DNA of 64,000 bases, from assembly GCF_009727055.1 (NCBI RefSeq), contig NC_052351.1:60060205-60124204 (forward strand), written 5' to 3'. Shown in pieces: positions 1-11,805 of the stretch. The translations under genes were made by a program, and so were the position numbers. This DNA comes from Benincasa hispida (lineage: Eukaryota; Streptophyta; Magnoliopsida; Cucurbitales; Cucurbitaceae). Below the pieces are notes generated by a model. The model did not search any database. It saw nothing but the letters and a program-made list of their open reading frames with translations, and had not been told where the DNA came from. How positions within the stretch are numbered: the stretch's first letter is position 1; each line of letters opens with the position of its first letter.

Positions 1-1261
1 CTAGTAGCCAAAAGGTTTCATCAATATCCTGGAATTGATTTCTTTGAAACATTCAGCCTGGTGGTCAAAGCATTAACTTTCAGAGTTGTTTTAAGCATTG
101 TTGTCTCCAAAGGATGGGCCCTTCATCAGCTTGACTTCAACAATGCTTTCCTAAATGGCAAATTAATAGAAGATGTCTATATGCATCAACCACCCGGGTA
201 TGTCGACTCTAATTTCCCTAATCATGTATGTAAACTGAACAAGGCTATATATGGACTGAAACAAGCCCCTCGGGCTTGGAATAATTTACTCACCACTACT
301 CTAATTAGCTGGGGATTCACCAACTCGAAGGCTGATACATCATTGTTTATACTTAACTCAAAAGGTTCAACTATATTGCTCCTTGTCTATGTGGATGATG
401 TAATAAGTATAGGAAACAACAACCACTTGATCTCTCGATTAGTGGCTACTTTGGATAACATGTTTGCTTTCAAAGACCTAGGAAAGCTGAATTACTTCTT
501 AGGTATCCAAGTTCAGTATATGGAGCATGGGTTTATATTGAATCAGTCAAAATATGTTGATGATCTGTTACAAAGGATTGGCTTCCCAGATCTGAAATCT
601 GCAGCTTCACCTAGCAACTTAGGAAAACATCTATCTATCAATGATGAAGTTCCTCTCACTTACCCATTTTTGTACAGAAGCACATACGGAGCACTCCAAC
701 ACTTCAGTCAATTCCTCAAAGCTCCCATAGATACTCACTAGCAAGCAAAAAAGAGAGTTCTTTGATACATTAGTGGCACAAAAAGCTATGGCCTACTATT
801 TCAACCGAGTCATTCACTTGAAGTATCAGCTTATTCAGATGTAGATTGAGCAGCAAACATTGATGACAAAAAGTTAAGTCCTCAAAGAAACAAATAGCAA
901 TAGCTCGATTAAGTACTGAGTCAAAGTATCGAGCCCTTGTCTACATGGCTTCATAAATTGTTTGGCTTTAACAACTACTAAGTGAAATCCAACAGTCCCA
1001 TTTAGCCAAACCAATAATTTGGTGTGACAATGTGAGTGCAGGGGCCTAGCCAACAACCTGGTCTTTCATGCTCGGACCAAACACATTAAAATCGATGTTC
1101 ACTTTGTCAAATATAGTTCTTAAAGGGAAACTTGAAATCCGATATGTTCCTTCATTGGATCAGCTAGCTGACTGCCTCACAAAACCATTGACACACTCTC
1201 AATTCTTTAACTTTAGGTCCAAACTTGTGATAGTTGAACTCCTCAAAAGATTGAGGGGGGA
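1..1261 (+). pseudogene. Ty1/copia reverse transcriptase and RNase H remnant
   Basis: Frame 1 is open from the first base to 741 and reads as the C-terminal half of a copia RT. It has the QLDFNNAFLNG block, YGLKQAPRAW, the catalytic YVDD at 388-399, and YFLGIQ followed by an SKY segment. The window edge cuts the 5' part. From 742 to about 1060 the RNase H part is broken by several stops and frame changes. It becomes readable again near 1068-1240, with a tail about LADCLTKPL typical of copia RNase H C-termini. A purine tract, AGATTGAGGGGGGA, ends at 1261 and fits a polypurine tract. The element is dead: intact RT block, ruined RNase H. Confidence 0.88.
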
Positions 1262-1575
1262 TGTTAGAGAAAATGCCACATCAGCGATTAATGAGGAGTC
1301 AAGAAGACACATCAGTTGAAGGTTGCTATGTCACTATGGAGAGTCATGAAGAATTATTCCTTTTAGTGCTCCAAATTTTTGTTAGGATTGGTGATAACAA
1401 ACAAATATTCTTTCTTCATGTACTGGACCATGTGTCCTTATTTCATTAGTTGTTTAGTATAAAATTTTTTAATTCTTTAAATCCTTAAAATAGGGAATAG
1501 TATATAAGTCAGGCATGCTACTCCCTTTCCAAAAAATGTGAAGAATACAAAAAGGCAAAGTTAAAAATCTTCCTG
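1262..1575 (+). mobile_element. start of the copia 3' LTR (right end not resolved)
   Basis: The sequence starts TGTTAGAGAA immediately after the polypurine tract, as expected of a copia 3' LTR. A TATA-like stretch, GTATATAAG, lies near 1500. I cannot find the closing CA or a second LTR copy, since the 5' LTR would lie outside the window. The right boundary is arbitrary and placed before the tandem array. Confidence 0.5.
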
Positions 1576-1659
1576 TCTATCGCTTAGTAATTTGGCTTCA
1601 TCGTGTTCAATAATCAGCTAAACGATTGAATATATCATTCATCGTTTAGCATTTAGAGT

Positions 1660-1925
1660 CCATCATGTACAACGAAAGGGTAGACGATAGCCTCCATCAC
1701 GTAGCGCTCAAATCCTATAATATACTAAAAAAGGTAAACGATAGTTCCTATCATATAGCGTCAGCATCCTATTGTATACAACGATAAGGTAAACGATATC
1801 ACACTTCACTATCGATAGTCTTCGAGGCTCCATCGTTTAGTACGACAAGGTAAACGTTAAGGTTTATCTTACATTGTTTAACCACCGAACTCAATTGTAC
1901 ACAACGAAGAGGTAAACGATACCAT
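1660..1925 (+). repeat. degenerate tandem array, about 58-bp period, core GGTAAACGAT
   Basis: The core GGTAAACGAT or a one- or two-base variant occurs at about 1679, 1733, 1789, 1849 and 1911, a spacing of 54-62 bp. Each core is preceded by a variant of TGTACAACGAA. Further CATCGTTTAG words, the reverse complement of the core, occur at about 1640 and 1830. This is a five-copy diverged minisatellite. No coding potential is seen. A related TAAACGATCG word is amplified at 59083-59300. Confidence 0.65.
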
Positions 1926-1929
1926 TTCC

Positions 1930-2469
1930 ATCTCTTTATTTTTCTAACTTAGAGGGGGTGGCTATTACACGATGGAGAGAGGGAGAAGATGAATGGTGAC
2001 TAGTGTTTTTTTTTTTTTTTTAAAAAAAAAAAACTTTTCCCCTCTTCTTTTTCTTTTAGAAAGAAAAATTAAAAATAAAGAAACTTCAGGATTCTTAAAT
2101 AAGTGTCAAATGTCTCCCTTTTTCTCAACGTAACTTATCTTTTCCAAAGATGGAACCAAAATAAGGTTTAGAAGATTTACGCAAATTCTAACATTAAATT
2201 CTGAAATCTTGAAAATAAAGGTTTTAACTAAGAAGTCTCCTTTTCCAACATTTTGAGAAATATAGATAACTTAAGCATTTATTAAAATTCTAATTTTTCA
2301 AATTAGAATTGACAATTGAGAAGTCTAATTAATTTAAGATTAATGGACTGAAAGAGATCTAAAAATATAATTTATTCTAAATCAACCTTGACTTTATAAT
2401 ACGGGGCGTTACAGACTAGGTGATGAGAACCCTTTAATTCAATTAAAAGAAAATAGCAAAAGAGGATGG
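1930..2469. other. AT-rich stretch without a gene
   Basis: No coding signal is seen. A T-run followed directly by an A-run (about 2007-2034) can fold on itself. The stretch closes with GGGGCGTTACA at 2403-2413. That resembles the GTTACA ends of the gypsy-type LTRs elsewhere in this window, so part of the stretch may be an LTR 3' end. No matching start was found. Confidence 0.3.
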
Positions 2470-2797
2470 TCGACCTCGACCATCCCTAAAATCTTTCTAT
2501 GCCTGACTTGTTATCCTCTTCTCGCAATGTTGTGTAATAACATTCTTACAACATCTTCTGCTCCCCTTTGATCACCATTATTCCCTTTGCATTTGGAAAC
2601 TTCATGGCTTGATGATAAGTTGAAGGAGTTGTCTTTAATTTATGCAATGTCGGTCTTCCCAAGACTGTATTGTATATAGATGAACAGTCTATGACTAGAA
2701 AATTCACTATTTTTGTGATAGCCCTTAGCTCTTCCCCAAAAGTCACTTGTAGCTCTATTACACCTTCTACATGCACTTTCTCTCCTCCAAACCCAAC
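2470..2797 (-). pseudogene. Ty3/gypsy protease-distal fragment, piece 3 of a split element
   Basis: On the minus strand the frame reads through a VGFGGEKVHVEGVIEL block and then VLGRPTLHKLKT, followed by MKFPNAKG and GEQKM. This order is characteristic of plant Ty3/gypsy polyproteins just after the retropepsin active site. The frame starts at about 2797, where the solo LTR abuts it, and decays by stops below about 2546, with weak similarity to about 2470. It continues the fragment at 4582-4900 on the other side of the LTR. RT and integrase are absent from the window. Confidence 0.8.
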
Positions 2798-4581
2798 CAG
2801 AGATCACAAAATTTACAGAACAAAACAATTATGCATTAAATAATTCAAAATTACAGCATGTTAGGAAGGAATTAGGAAAGAAAACAGACTTATCCTTGAA
2901 GAACAATTTCTTCTCGAATTTCCTCGATCTACGAACATAAACATTTCGATCTCCAAAAATGAAAAACCTAAATGGCACCACCACTTGAGAACCTTATGCA
3001 TTCTCTTGGGAATGAGAATTCAAGTAATAGTTATGGATTTTGCTTGAATTCAAGAGAGGGAGGAGAGAATGAGAGGAGGAAGAAGAACTTTTCTTCATTA
3101 AGATCTTTTTTAAAAAAAAAACTTCAAAGAGACAGAATCTGTCTCCACCACCCCCACACATATGCTTAGATAGAATTGAGGGGAGGGAGTTGTCCCTTTA
3201 AATAAATTAATTTAATTTAATTTAATTTAATTAATAATTATATATATATATACTATGTGTTATATCAAATATAACACATAATTTATAGTTTTTATATTGT
3301 ATCAAATACAATATAATCTATAGCTTTATTTCTCTCAATTACTTATGATATTTAATATAAATCACATTTATACTAAATTCAATTATTTGAATTTCATCCA
3401 TATAATTAGTATTTGAATCATATCCAAATATTTAATTTCTCTAAAAATAAACTTAATATTATAACATATCTAATACATTATATTAATTATATCATATATA
3501 ATTAATTTTCTCAATTAATTTGAACAATTCGAACTAATCCAAAATTAATTCTCAATAATTCATGTTGAGCTACAGTGGGACCTTATGAACTTATAGATCG
3601 AAGATCCAATAGCATTTGGACAATTAATTAAACTTTTAAATTAAATTATCCAACATCCACTAACTGCTGGTCACTCCACTAAAGATCGACAGTTGCACTC
3701 TTCGCACTATAGATATATTTATGTGTCCATTGGATATAACCAGTCAACAGTGTGATGACCTTTCACAAATTGCTCATAAGTACGGTTAGGCCAAAATCAA
3801 TGTTTTTCCCCTGTAGTTATATCTAACTTCTTAGGTACCACTGATCCCTCTAATAACCCATAAGTCATAGTTCAACTATGACTAAGTTCCTCTCCGGTCG
3901 AGAGATGGTGTGGCCACAATATTCAAGCCCCGGAATCAGCCCTTAGGGGAACAATTTATATACTTACCCTGACATCAGGGAATGAGTGAATTCCATCTTG
4001 TGTAGCTATCCTAGCTTCCTAATCAGACGAATCCCTAAAATGGTATGCATATTGAGTTGAAAATTTGACCATGCTCACCCATACAAATCAAAGGACCGCC
4101 TTCATATGAAGGAGTTCACAACTCACTTAGGGTTCAGGTCATGTCACCTATGGTTATCCTGATGAAATGTAAATCTCTATTATTTACGGTGTTATATAAT
4201 GAGAGTAGTCATTTTGTGGTTCGGTCTTATACAAACTCTTTGTATAAGATACCCTCGCTCACATGTCTCCACATGAATGATCAGGATCAAATCATTTCTA
4301 GCACTTTACAACACTTGTAACATTTAGAAGGCGGGTGGTATGCATAGTGTTACAAGGATAAGGTACCTATTCATCTACTACAAACTGTTTAGGTTGTCAT
4401 TTAAACATGATCCACCTGTATGTCTCTACATACATGTTTAAATTACAAAATAACCTAGGATCTTAGTTTATTGGATTAAGTGTATGCTCATAAAATAACA
4501 ATTATTTTATTAATAACAATTTGTTTATACAATGTTTACAAACTATGAGAATACAAGAGATTTAGGATACCAGTCCCAACA
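2798..4581 (-). mobile_element. solo LTR of copia-like family B (interrupts the gypsy protease)
   Basis: Read on the minus strand, the sequence starts TGTTGGGACTGGTATCC at 4581. For its first few hundred bases it parallels the LTR at 57777-59856, sharing blocks such as CCAATAAAC, GTGGATCATG and GACAACCTAAA-like words. No internal region is attached on either side; gypsy coding sequence flanks it, so it is a solo LTR. The low end (about 2798-2805) is inferred from where gypsy coding resumes. Base 4582 is followed by TTAAG, but I find no clear TSD partner, so the distal end is probably eroded. Short ORFs inside it are treated as spurious. Confidence 0.7.
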
Positions 4582-4900
4582 TTAAGCTCTCTTAATGTAC
4601 AAATATCTTATGCACCATTACATTTGCAATCATCCAGGTAATGACAAGGGCATCATTGTGAGGTTGGTGGAGAATTTGAGCCTTCATCTCAGTGAATTCC
4701 AATTTTACATCTAGGTCCTTGCTAATCACTAAGTACATTCCTAGCTCATCTAGTTCATTCACAGCTTGTCATTTATTTGCTTATCGCTTTCTACTTGAAT
4801 CTTCTCCTGTCGTTCCTCCAATTTTGGTTCAAATTTCTCTTGGTGGAAAATCCCTTTGCCTTGGAAATTGATTTTCCCTGGTCTGCTATCTACTTCAACA
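4582..4900 (-). pseudogene. Ty3/gypsy gag-protease linker and retropepsin start, piece 2
   Basis: The minus strand reads an acidic, lysine-rich linker (EPKLEERQEKIQVESDKQ). It then enters a retropepsin lead-in, PHNDALVITWMIANV, ending in KIFVH where the solo LTR interrupts just at the catalytic D-x-G-S-S position. Several stops occur in the linker. The segment is bounded at 4900/4901 by the CACTA terminus, and its upstream half lies at 10253-11475. Confidence 0.75.
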
Positions 4901-4981
4901 CACTATAAGAATTTTGGATTTTAATGTTAGTTGGAAAAAGTGAAATTAGATGTATAATGTCAGTTTTATTTATTATTTTTT

Positions 4982-5030
4982 TTTTGTAAAAGCGGATCTA
5001 TAATGTCGGTTTTAAACCGACATTAAAGAC
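4982..5030. repeat. left subterminal palindrome of the CACTA element
   Basis: A TAATGTCGGTTTTAAACCG palindrome and its continuation ACATTA lie about 95-130 bp inside the left terminus. Such subterminal repeats are where the CACTA accessory protein (TNPA in En/Spm) binds in known elements. Here this role is inferred by position. Confidence 0.6.
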
Positions 5031-6170
5031 TCGCTTAATTTATCTCACTTTCTGTTTTCTCCCCATTTTTTTCATTTCCCTCTTCACTCTCCCATTGTTT
5101 TCTTTTTCCTCTCATTCTTACACATCCCTCTTCAGACCCTCTTCTTTCTCACTTCTCTCTTCCAAATCTTTGCCATTCGTTCGTCAATCGTGGGTGAAGT
5201 GTCTATTGTGGTGTAGATTTGGCCTTCATGCAGGTCTGTTCGTCGTGCAACCTACGCCACCGCACCCAGTCGCCCACGTCTCATCAGTCACCCGGATCTG
5301 CTGCTTGTTCCATCAAAGCGCCATAGTATCGCATCGTCATTCGCGTGTCTCCGTCGCGCGTGCCGCCAGGTCCGTTCTTGCCCAGCTGCCGCCAACCCAC
5401 ATCTGTTGTGGATCTCCGTCCATGTCGTGCTACCATCGTTCGTGGGTGGATCTCGTCTATTGCATAAAAAAAGAAAAAAGAAAAACGGTAGCAGTGGAGA
5501 AGAAGAAGGAAAAAAAAAAGAAAAGAATAAGGATGAAAGATGAAATACCATCCCAGTTACGTCGTTAAAGTTGGCTTAGGTTATTGGGTAACTTTTAGTT
5601 TATGATTTTGTTTCCAAATTAGTTTTGATATTTCTTATCGCGTTATTTGAAATATTAGATTAATGTTATCAAACTTTGTGTTTCTGTTTTCTTCATTTTG
5701 AACTCAGTCAAGATTTTGAATATGTTTCTTGAATTATCATTTTTCTTGAATGTTATACATTGTTAATCTCGCTAGTTTCGTGGGCTTTCTATATCATTGT
5801 TAAAGTTGGTGAATGTATCGAATGCTACTTGGTTGTCTCCATGTAAATGTAGAATATGGTAAATAAAATCATTGTCAATATTTTATATATAGGATATTAG
5901 TTTTTACTCGATATGCTAGCTTTTGCCCATTTTTCTACATAGTCTCTACTCCCAATCTTTTGATATGAGCCATCTAACTAGATTCTTAATGTTATATCTA
6001 CAGATTTTTTATAGATCTAGAAAAATGATCTAGTTTGAAGGCTTTTTTTTTTTTCCATAAGTTATTCCAAACACAATATTTCACTTGAGAGCAACTTTCA
6101 GAACCTAAAACTGAAATGTTGTATGATTTAAGATTGTACTCATACTTTTGTTATTGTGTTGTTGTTTCCA

Positions 6171-9100
6171 GATTGTTTCTATAGTGGACACTTTGAACAA
6201 GTGGAAGAAGAAAGAGGCAAAATGGGTATTTGGGTTTGTTTACTTCATGATTTTTGTGCTAGTTTAGTACTTCAAAACTCTCCTTGTAGGTTTCTTCAAA
6301 CATTCCTCACGTAGGGTAGTGTAGGGATTTGTGGAGTCATTTTGTAATTTTTAAGAAATAGAAGTGTTATGCAGATGTTTCTATTATTGTTTCAGAACAA
6401 TTTATGGACTTGAAGAAGCAACAAAATTTAATTTCGTATTAGAGAAGATCTCTTTTTCCAAATACTATAGGTCTTAAAGAACATCACTCGGAGAAGAGTA
6501 AATCTCAAGAACATCATTTTGATGTTTATGAGAAATGCAAGAAGAGAGAGGTATTTTCTCTTATCTATTTATTGATTGTTGGATGTTTAGATTTTGTTAT
6601 TGCTCCATAGAACTACATGATAGATTTGTGATATGTTTCCATTTGTTAGGTATTTTATTCATTGTTAGCCTTTCTTAAGTATTTATAGAAAGAGTCTAAC
6701 TCCAAGGACATGAGTCTCGAAATGTATCTCGAAATTAATCTTTAGAGTTCTTGTTTCTTATTTGATAGATGGTTGTTAAGAGTTCTCCTTTCTTATGCTA
6801 ACTACTTGTGTTTGTTGCCTTTTAAAATCACTTCTTTCTATAGATTTTGTGGTTTATTGCGATATTTGTTTGGATTGATAGAATTTTGAACTTTGTTGAG
6901 TTTTTTTATTTTGGCTTTTCTTTCCATTGATAGGAACTGAGTCCATGAATCTGGAGGTATAAGATCGAACAACCATGTGACAACTTTTGAGATTTGAAGT
7001 CAAGTGAGTAATCAGATCTGAGTTTTTGTAAATCATCGTTGTGTATGTTTGAATGTATGAAGAAACCTACAAGGAGAGCTTTTATAAATCATAGTTGTTT
7101 TTGTGACAACTTTTGAGATTTGAAGTATATTGTGAGCTAAATTTGCCTATTGATGTATATGTTCTTGAATATTCATTCTTTGGGAATTCTGATAGTTCTG
7201 TTGAGGATAAGTGGTTGTGGAATATTATTAGGAGTGTGTTTCTTTAAATAGGTTCAAGGTAAATTTAATTTTTTGTTTTGTTGTGGTAGCATCATTATGC
7301 TGCCGAAATTTTTTATCGCCTTCGTAGCTCATATCTAGGTAACCAAGCTTCTCTTCTTCCAGATCTTGAAAAAGAAGATTCTCTCATTTATTCAACTATT
7401 GAGTTTTCTTGTTTTGCAAGTGCAACAAAGGAGTGAAGATTTGGTATCGCAACCTCTTTATACTTTTTCTTGGGAAACTCTAGATCCAACACATTCACTA
7501 TAAGAATTTTGCCTTGAGTGTACCATTTATGCATATTCCCAATAAACACGGTTAGTTGAATATGAATTCTGATCACATTTTCACTTTCAATCCTTTGTCT
7601 TAAACCTTTTTTGTTTGTGATCCTTTGAACAACAACATTCAGACAAAGATGTCTATAACCAGACACTGCTGAAGTTGGGAGGTCTATTAAAAAAGAATTA
7701 GAAGGGATCCATACTTACTAAGTGGAGAGGGACAGTAAATTGGCTAAGGAAATTCTTGTAGCTGGTCAATTTTGTAATAAAATAGTAAATGAAGCTTTTC
7801 AAGAATTTGGATGATATCATGAAATGACTGGCGTTTGGTGGATTTTACAAATGTAAGTGTAAAAGTCTCAAAGTTGAGAGTTTTTTTTCATAAATAGGAT
7901 ATCAATCTTTCTTCCATGTGTAGAGTTTTTTTTCTATCAGGCATCGATTCTTGTTGCTTGCAAGTACTGCTCAACCTATGATGGTTAGTGTTTTGAATGG
8001 GAGTTTTACCCTACAACCCAGATGTTAAACTGTCACGTAGACACTTGGATATATGGTTTGTCGGTTTGACTAGTTTATAGTTTTGTGGTAACTTTGTGAT
8101 TATGAAAGTTTTTTTTTTTTTTTTTTGTATTAACTTAAGAATTAAATATGACATGTTTTAAGCCTCAGTCACTTTGGTAATGTAAACAGGTCAAAGAGCA
8201 TTATTTAATTTAAAAGGTTGGATAAAAGACAAGGTATGAGTTCCTACCCCATGTTTATACAATATAACATTTATAGTTGTGCTACTTTCAATGATGAGAT
8301 AGTTAAGATAAATATGATATGTTACTTATTTGTAAATTTTGAGACTATATTATTTATTTTGGCTGCTTTCTTAGACACTTGGATGTATAATTTGTGGGTA
8401 TAAAATGTTTATAGTTTCGTGGTGACTTTGTGATTTTGAAACCTTGTTTGCTTGTTTCTGCTTGTTTGATCCATTGGTCAATCTTATTTAATTCTGATAT
8501 AAACTTTGGAATTCTTTTTTGTTGTGCGTTGGATTTTGACCATTATGATTTTGTACTGATTGTGTGTGTATTTTGCATATTTGGTAGGAAAAAATTGATG
8601 AAATGCAACATGATATTGCTAAGATTGGGAACTTACACAAGAAGGTAAGACAACTATCATCAGGATACGGAGATCAAATCTTATTATCATGGAAGGAATT
8701 ACTGAAGATGATATCTCTAAGTCCAATTTTTTAATTCTTGGAGTTAAGACCCATAGTTTTGAATTTTGTTTTGCTAGACGTGCTTTTGGCTGTGTTCAGG
8801 TTTACGAATAGTGATGTGGTCTACCCTAGACTTTTTTTACTTTTCATATCTAATATTTATTTCTATATTTTCATATGAGGATGTACTTAAGTCTTTTTTT
8901 TTTTTTTTCCAGCAGAGGTTTGGTCATTTCCCTAATTTCCCTAATTGCGAGGGTTCAATTATGCTCCTTGTTCTGTAATTAGTTTGAATCTAATTACTAT
9001 TGTTTGACCTTTATCACTGTTCTTAGCAGGTTTGTTAAACTCTTGGTTAATGAGGAGAACTAGTTTACAAAACAAAATGATGTTCAGACTTTGAAATGGT

Positions 9101-9600
9101 CCAATAACTACTTAGAAGGTGATGGTGTCTTTTGTAAATGTGGAGATCCAGTCTACAGAACAAGATGTCGTCTATAAGTTCTAAATTTTTTTTTTGAGGT
9201 AGTTTACTCTTATAAGTTTGCCAGCCTTCTTCATTTCTTGTTTTTAAGTAATCCCACGCAAATATGGAGCAAAAGCTAATGAATGGGTGGATTGCAGGCT
9301 TTCCCAAACATTTAATATGTTTGTGAAGATGTACAGGCTTCCCCAAGTAAAAGCTAATCTTTGCAGCCTAGTGAATTGTATATTAAGTTTGTGAAGATGT
9401 GTAACATTGAAGAATAGATGACATATTTTCCTGATGTGTAACATTCTTTAATATATTTTTATAAGTTTTTATTATATGTTGTTTACCCATTTTCTCTGCT
9501 TGTAGGAAGTCATACTTTCGATTTGGATCAAATTTGTGGTGGATAGTGGAGAGAACAAAACGAAGGAGCAATTGAAATACTATTTGGAAAACACTATATA
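6171..9600 (+). other. exon-like segments inside the CACTA element (possible transposon gene or captured host exons)
   Basis: Several short open stretches are preceded by pyrimidine-AG and some are followed by GT. They are about 6172-6225 (DTLNKWKKKEAKW, then GTATTT), 7292-7437 (HYAAEIFYRLRSS, with an acceptor-like TTGTGGTAG before it), 8589-8643 (EKIDEMQHDIAKIGNLHKK, then GTAAGA), 9070-9177 (YLEGDGVFCKCGDPVYRTRC, with paired cysteines) and 9507-9600 (IKFVVDSGENKTKEQLKYY). I do not recognise the protein. The charged helical pieces could be a decayed TNPA-like gene, or fragments of host genes picked up by the transposon. Exon limits are by eye only. Confidence 0.3.
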
Positions 9601-9626
9601 ATGACAACAAATGTGTGTGCACTTTT

Positions 9627-9664
<38 letters not shown>

Positions 9665-9961
9665 TTGGGAAGGCGGGGCGTTAGTTTAAAAATAAGTTCC
9701 CACTCTTGTTAGGATCAAAATTTTAATTTTGCTATGTAACGCTTATGAGCTTTGGTAATTTGTTGATTATCTTGGTTTTAGAGTTAAATTATCATCTCCA
9801 ATTCCTCTTTTGTAACTTATTATGGATTTGTGAAAGCAATTAAGAATTTATTTTGTGCATGTACAGGTTGATTACCTTGGTTTTAGGAACATGTTGTTTT
9901 TAACTTTGTGACCGACATTAAAAATAGATTGGACAATAATTATATCAAATACACGGAGAAT

Positions 9962-10245
9962 AATTGAAAAAAATTGACAATAATTTTGGGCTTTAATGTC
10001 GGTTTAAAACCGATATTAAAGGACTTTAATTTCAATTGACAACCAACATTAAAGATAGTGTTATTAACACCCTTTAATGTCAATTGTCTTTAATGTCGGT
10101 TTTAAACCGACATTATACACCCTCTTCAATGTCGGTTTAAAACCGACATTAAAGGGCTTTAATAACACTATCTTTAATGTCGGTTGTCAACTGACTTAAA
10201 GCCCTTTAATGTCGATTTTAAACTGACATTAAAGTCCAAAATTCG
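9962..10245. repeat. right subterminal array of TAATGTCGG / CCGACATTA palindromes
   Basis: At least six variants of CTTTAATGTCGG and its reverse complement, often joined as GGTTTTAAACC palindromes, lie in the last 290 bp of the CACTA element. The segment about AACACTATCTTTAATGTCGG appears in both orientations (about 10040-10070 and 10160-10190), so the array can form a long hairpin. Density is much higher than at the left end. Confidence 0.75.
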
Positions 10246-10252
10246 TGTAGTA

Positions 10253-11475
10253 GGGTAGAACATACTTTTTCAAAAAAACCGTTCTTAATTGGAGTTTCAA
10301 TCTCATCTTTAAGTTGTATGTTCTCTCTGTTAAGATGCCCATGATCATCATGCATGGTAGAGAATATTTTTTTCTCTCTCTCCTGTGTGGCCCTACACTC
10401 ATATCTTTTATTCTCTTAATAAGTTCATATAACGTATTTCCATAAGTTTCTCTTCCGGTTCTGCTACAGTCGACGTATGCTATTCCAATTTACAGGCGGG
10501 TGAGAATTGTGTTGAATTTATCTCGTCCAAACGTCACTTTGTGAATTTTTGCCTCTCTATTCTTCTATCACAAACTCGATCTCCTGGCCTAGGTGACCTT
10601 CTTTCTTAATCTCCCTCGACCCCTTTTGGTTGGAGCAACTCTTTTGCACATGTATTTCCAGACTCATGTGATGAGCTCAATGTGAGATGCTATCTTTCTT
10701 TTTCTTAACAATCTCAGAAACCTTCTGTCACTTTAACCATTCGCCATTGCCATCAATGCTTCCTCATCCCTACCTAGAATGCCTTACTTTTGAAGCTGCT
10801 ATATATTCCCCAAATGTTCCTCTTGACTTTTGTTTTATTATTGACAGATGGGTTGTTGGTTTCCTTTGATCATGCTATCTCACGAATTGAGTCACATATG
10901 CTCGTGCTAAATCCCTGAACGAACCTATTTATCTCCTCTTTAAGTTTCCTGAAACCATTCATTTTTTGGTCTACTTAAAGCAAAAGAGAAGGCTCGGCAC
11001 CGAATAGCATCAAGAATCTTGTTAAGCTTTATCCATGATCAATACGTATCCAGATGTTCAACGGGTTCCTCTTTCCATGATATCATTTGTACCTTGGATT
11101 TCTATAGAAGTTTCGCATCTATGATCTTGTCAATGAACAGTGGGTCAACTTGATCGACCAGGGCTTCTAGGTCAAATCCATCTTCTACTCTGACTTCTGC
11201 ATGTTCCCTATCTTGTTTTGTGGTTCTGCCTCACTCTTGACTTTCTGATCATCTTCTTCTGATATTGCCTGTCTGCTTCTCTTCTTGTGCAAGAAGTTAT
11301 AATATGTTTCAGGGAAACTTTCCGTTTTATCTACCTCCCTCATTATTTTGGTGGGTCACCTCGGCCTCCACTCTGACCTTCTTTTCCTTTTCCTATCACC
11401 TTGTGCACCTGACTTCAACCTCCTGCATTGGCTAACGAATGTTTGGGCAGCTTCCAGTACAATTTTGGACAGCCA
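10253..11475 (-). pseudogene. Ty3/gypsy gag, piece 1 of the split element
   Basis: Reading down the minus strand from about 11475, there is a basic N-terminal stretch, then PLFIDKIIDAKL, EEPVEHLDTY and AIRCRAFSFALSRP. This is the conserved retrotransposon gag core in its usual order. It is followed by the ARAYVTQFVR stretch and finally LKDEIETPIKNGFLKKYV, the usual gag C-terminal block, which runs into the CACTA right end at 10252. Frameshifts and stops are frequent (for example after KLL and DTY). The downstream part is at 4582-4900. Confidence 0.8.
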
Positions 11476-11805
11476 AAAATGTCAAAAAGTATCTACGTTG
11501 ATGGCCAAAAACGAAGAATTCATTATTTTGACGGAAACTTACCTTTTTTTTCATTAAAAAGGTATTTTTTTATTCACGTTTTTGTGTGTCAACTTAAATT
11601 AATAGTAATTTTTAAGATCAAAATTTAGGTTTTATGGTCATCAATATATGTATTTTTTAAGATCAAAATTTAGGTTTTATTGATGGTCATGAGCATCAAC
11701 AAAAAGGTGTGTCAACAAAAGAGTCAAATTTGTAGTAGTGTTCACACTTCCTTTTGTCCTTCTCCCACTCTTGTTCTTAAAGGTTTAGATTCTTGTCTCC
11801 TTCCT
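11476..11805. other. AT-rich stretch with a direct repeat
   Basis: No gene is recognised. AAGATCAAAATTTAGGTTTT is present twice, at about 11613-11632 and 11658-11677, each followed by a TGGTCAT-like word. The two copies are about 45 bp apart and look like a small tandem duplication. Confidence 0.5.

Larger units (their letters stand above)
4901..10252. mobile_element. CACTA (En/Spm-type) DNA transposon, 5.35 kb, no recognisable transposase
   Basis: The left end reads CACTATAAGAATTTTGGA. The reverse complement of the right end reads TACTACACGAATTTTGGA. These are matching terminal inverted repeats with one terminal substitution at the right (C to T). Both ends carry palindromic subterminal TAATGTCGG...CCGACATTA motifs. 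The element splits a gypsy gag in two, and both halves are readable on either side. I do not see a clear 3-bp TSD (ACA left, GGG right). Inside there is no Tnp2-like protein, only short exon-like segments, a C/T-rich 5' stretch with a 157-codon ORF of low-complexity composition (5095-5568), and long poly-T runs (8108-8125, 9628-9663). It is probably non-autonomous. Confidence 0.8.

Noticed and set aside
5095..5568. 157-codon ORF at the 5' end of the CACTA element
   Set aside because: Composition is Ser/Pro-rich then Lys/Glu low complexity, with an overlapping antisense ORF of similar quality and no recognisable domain.
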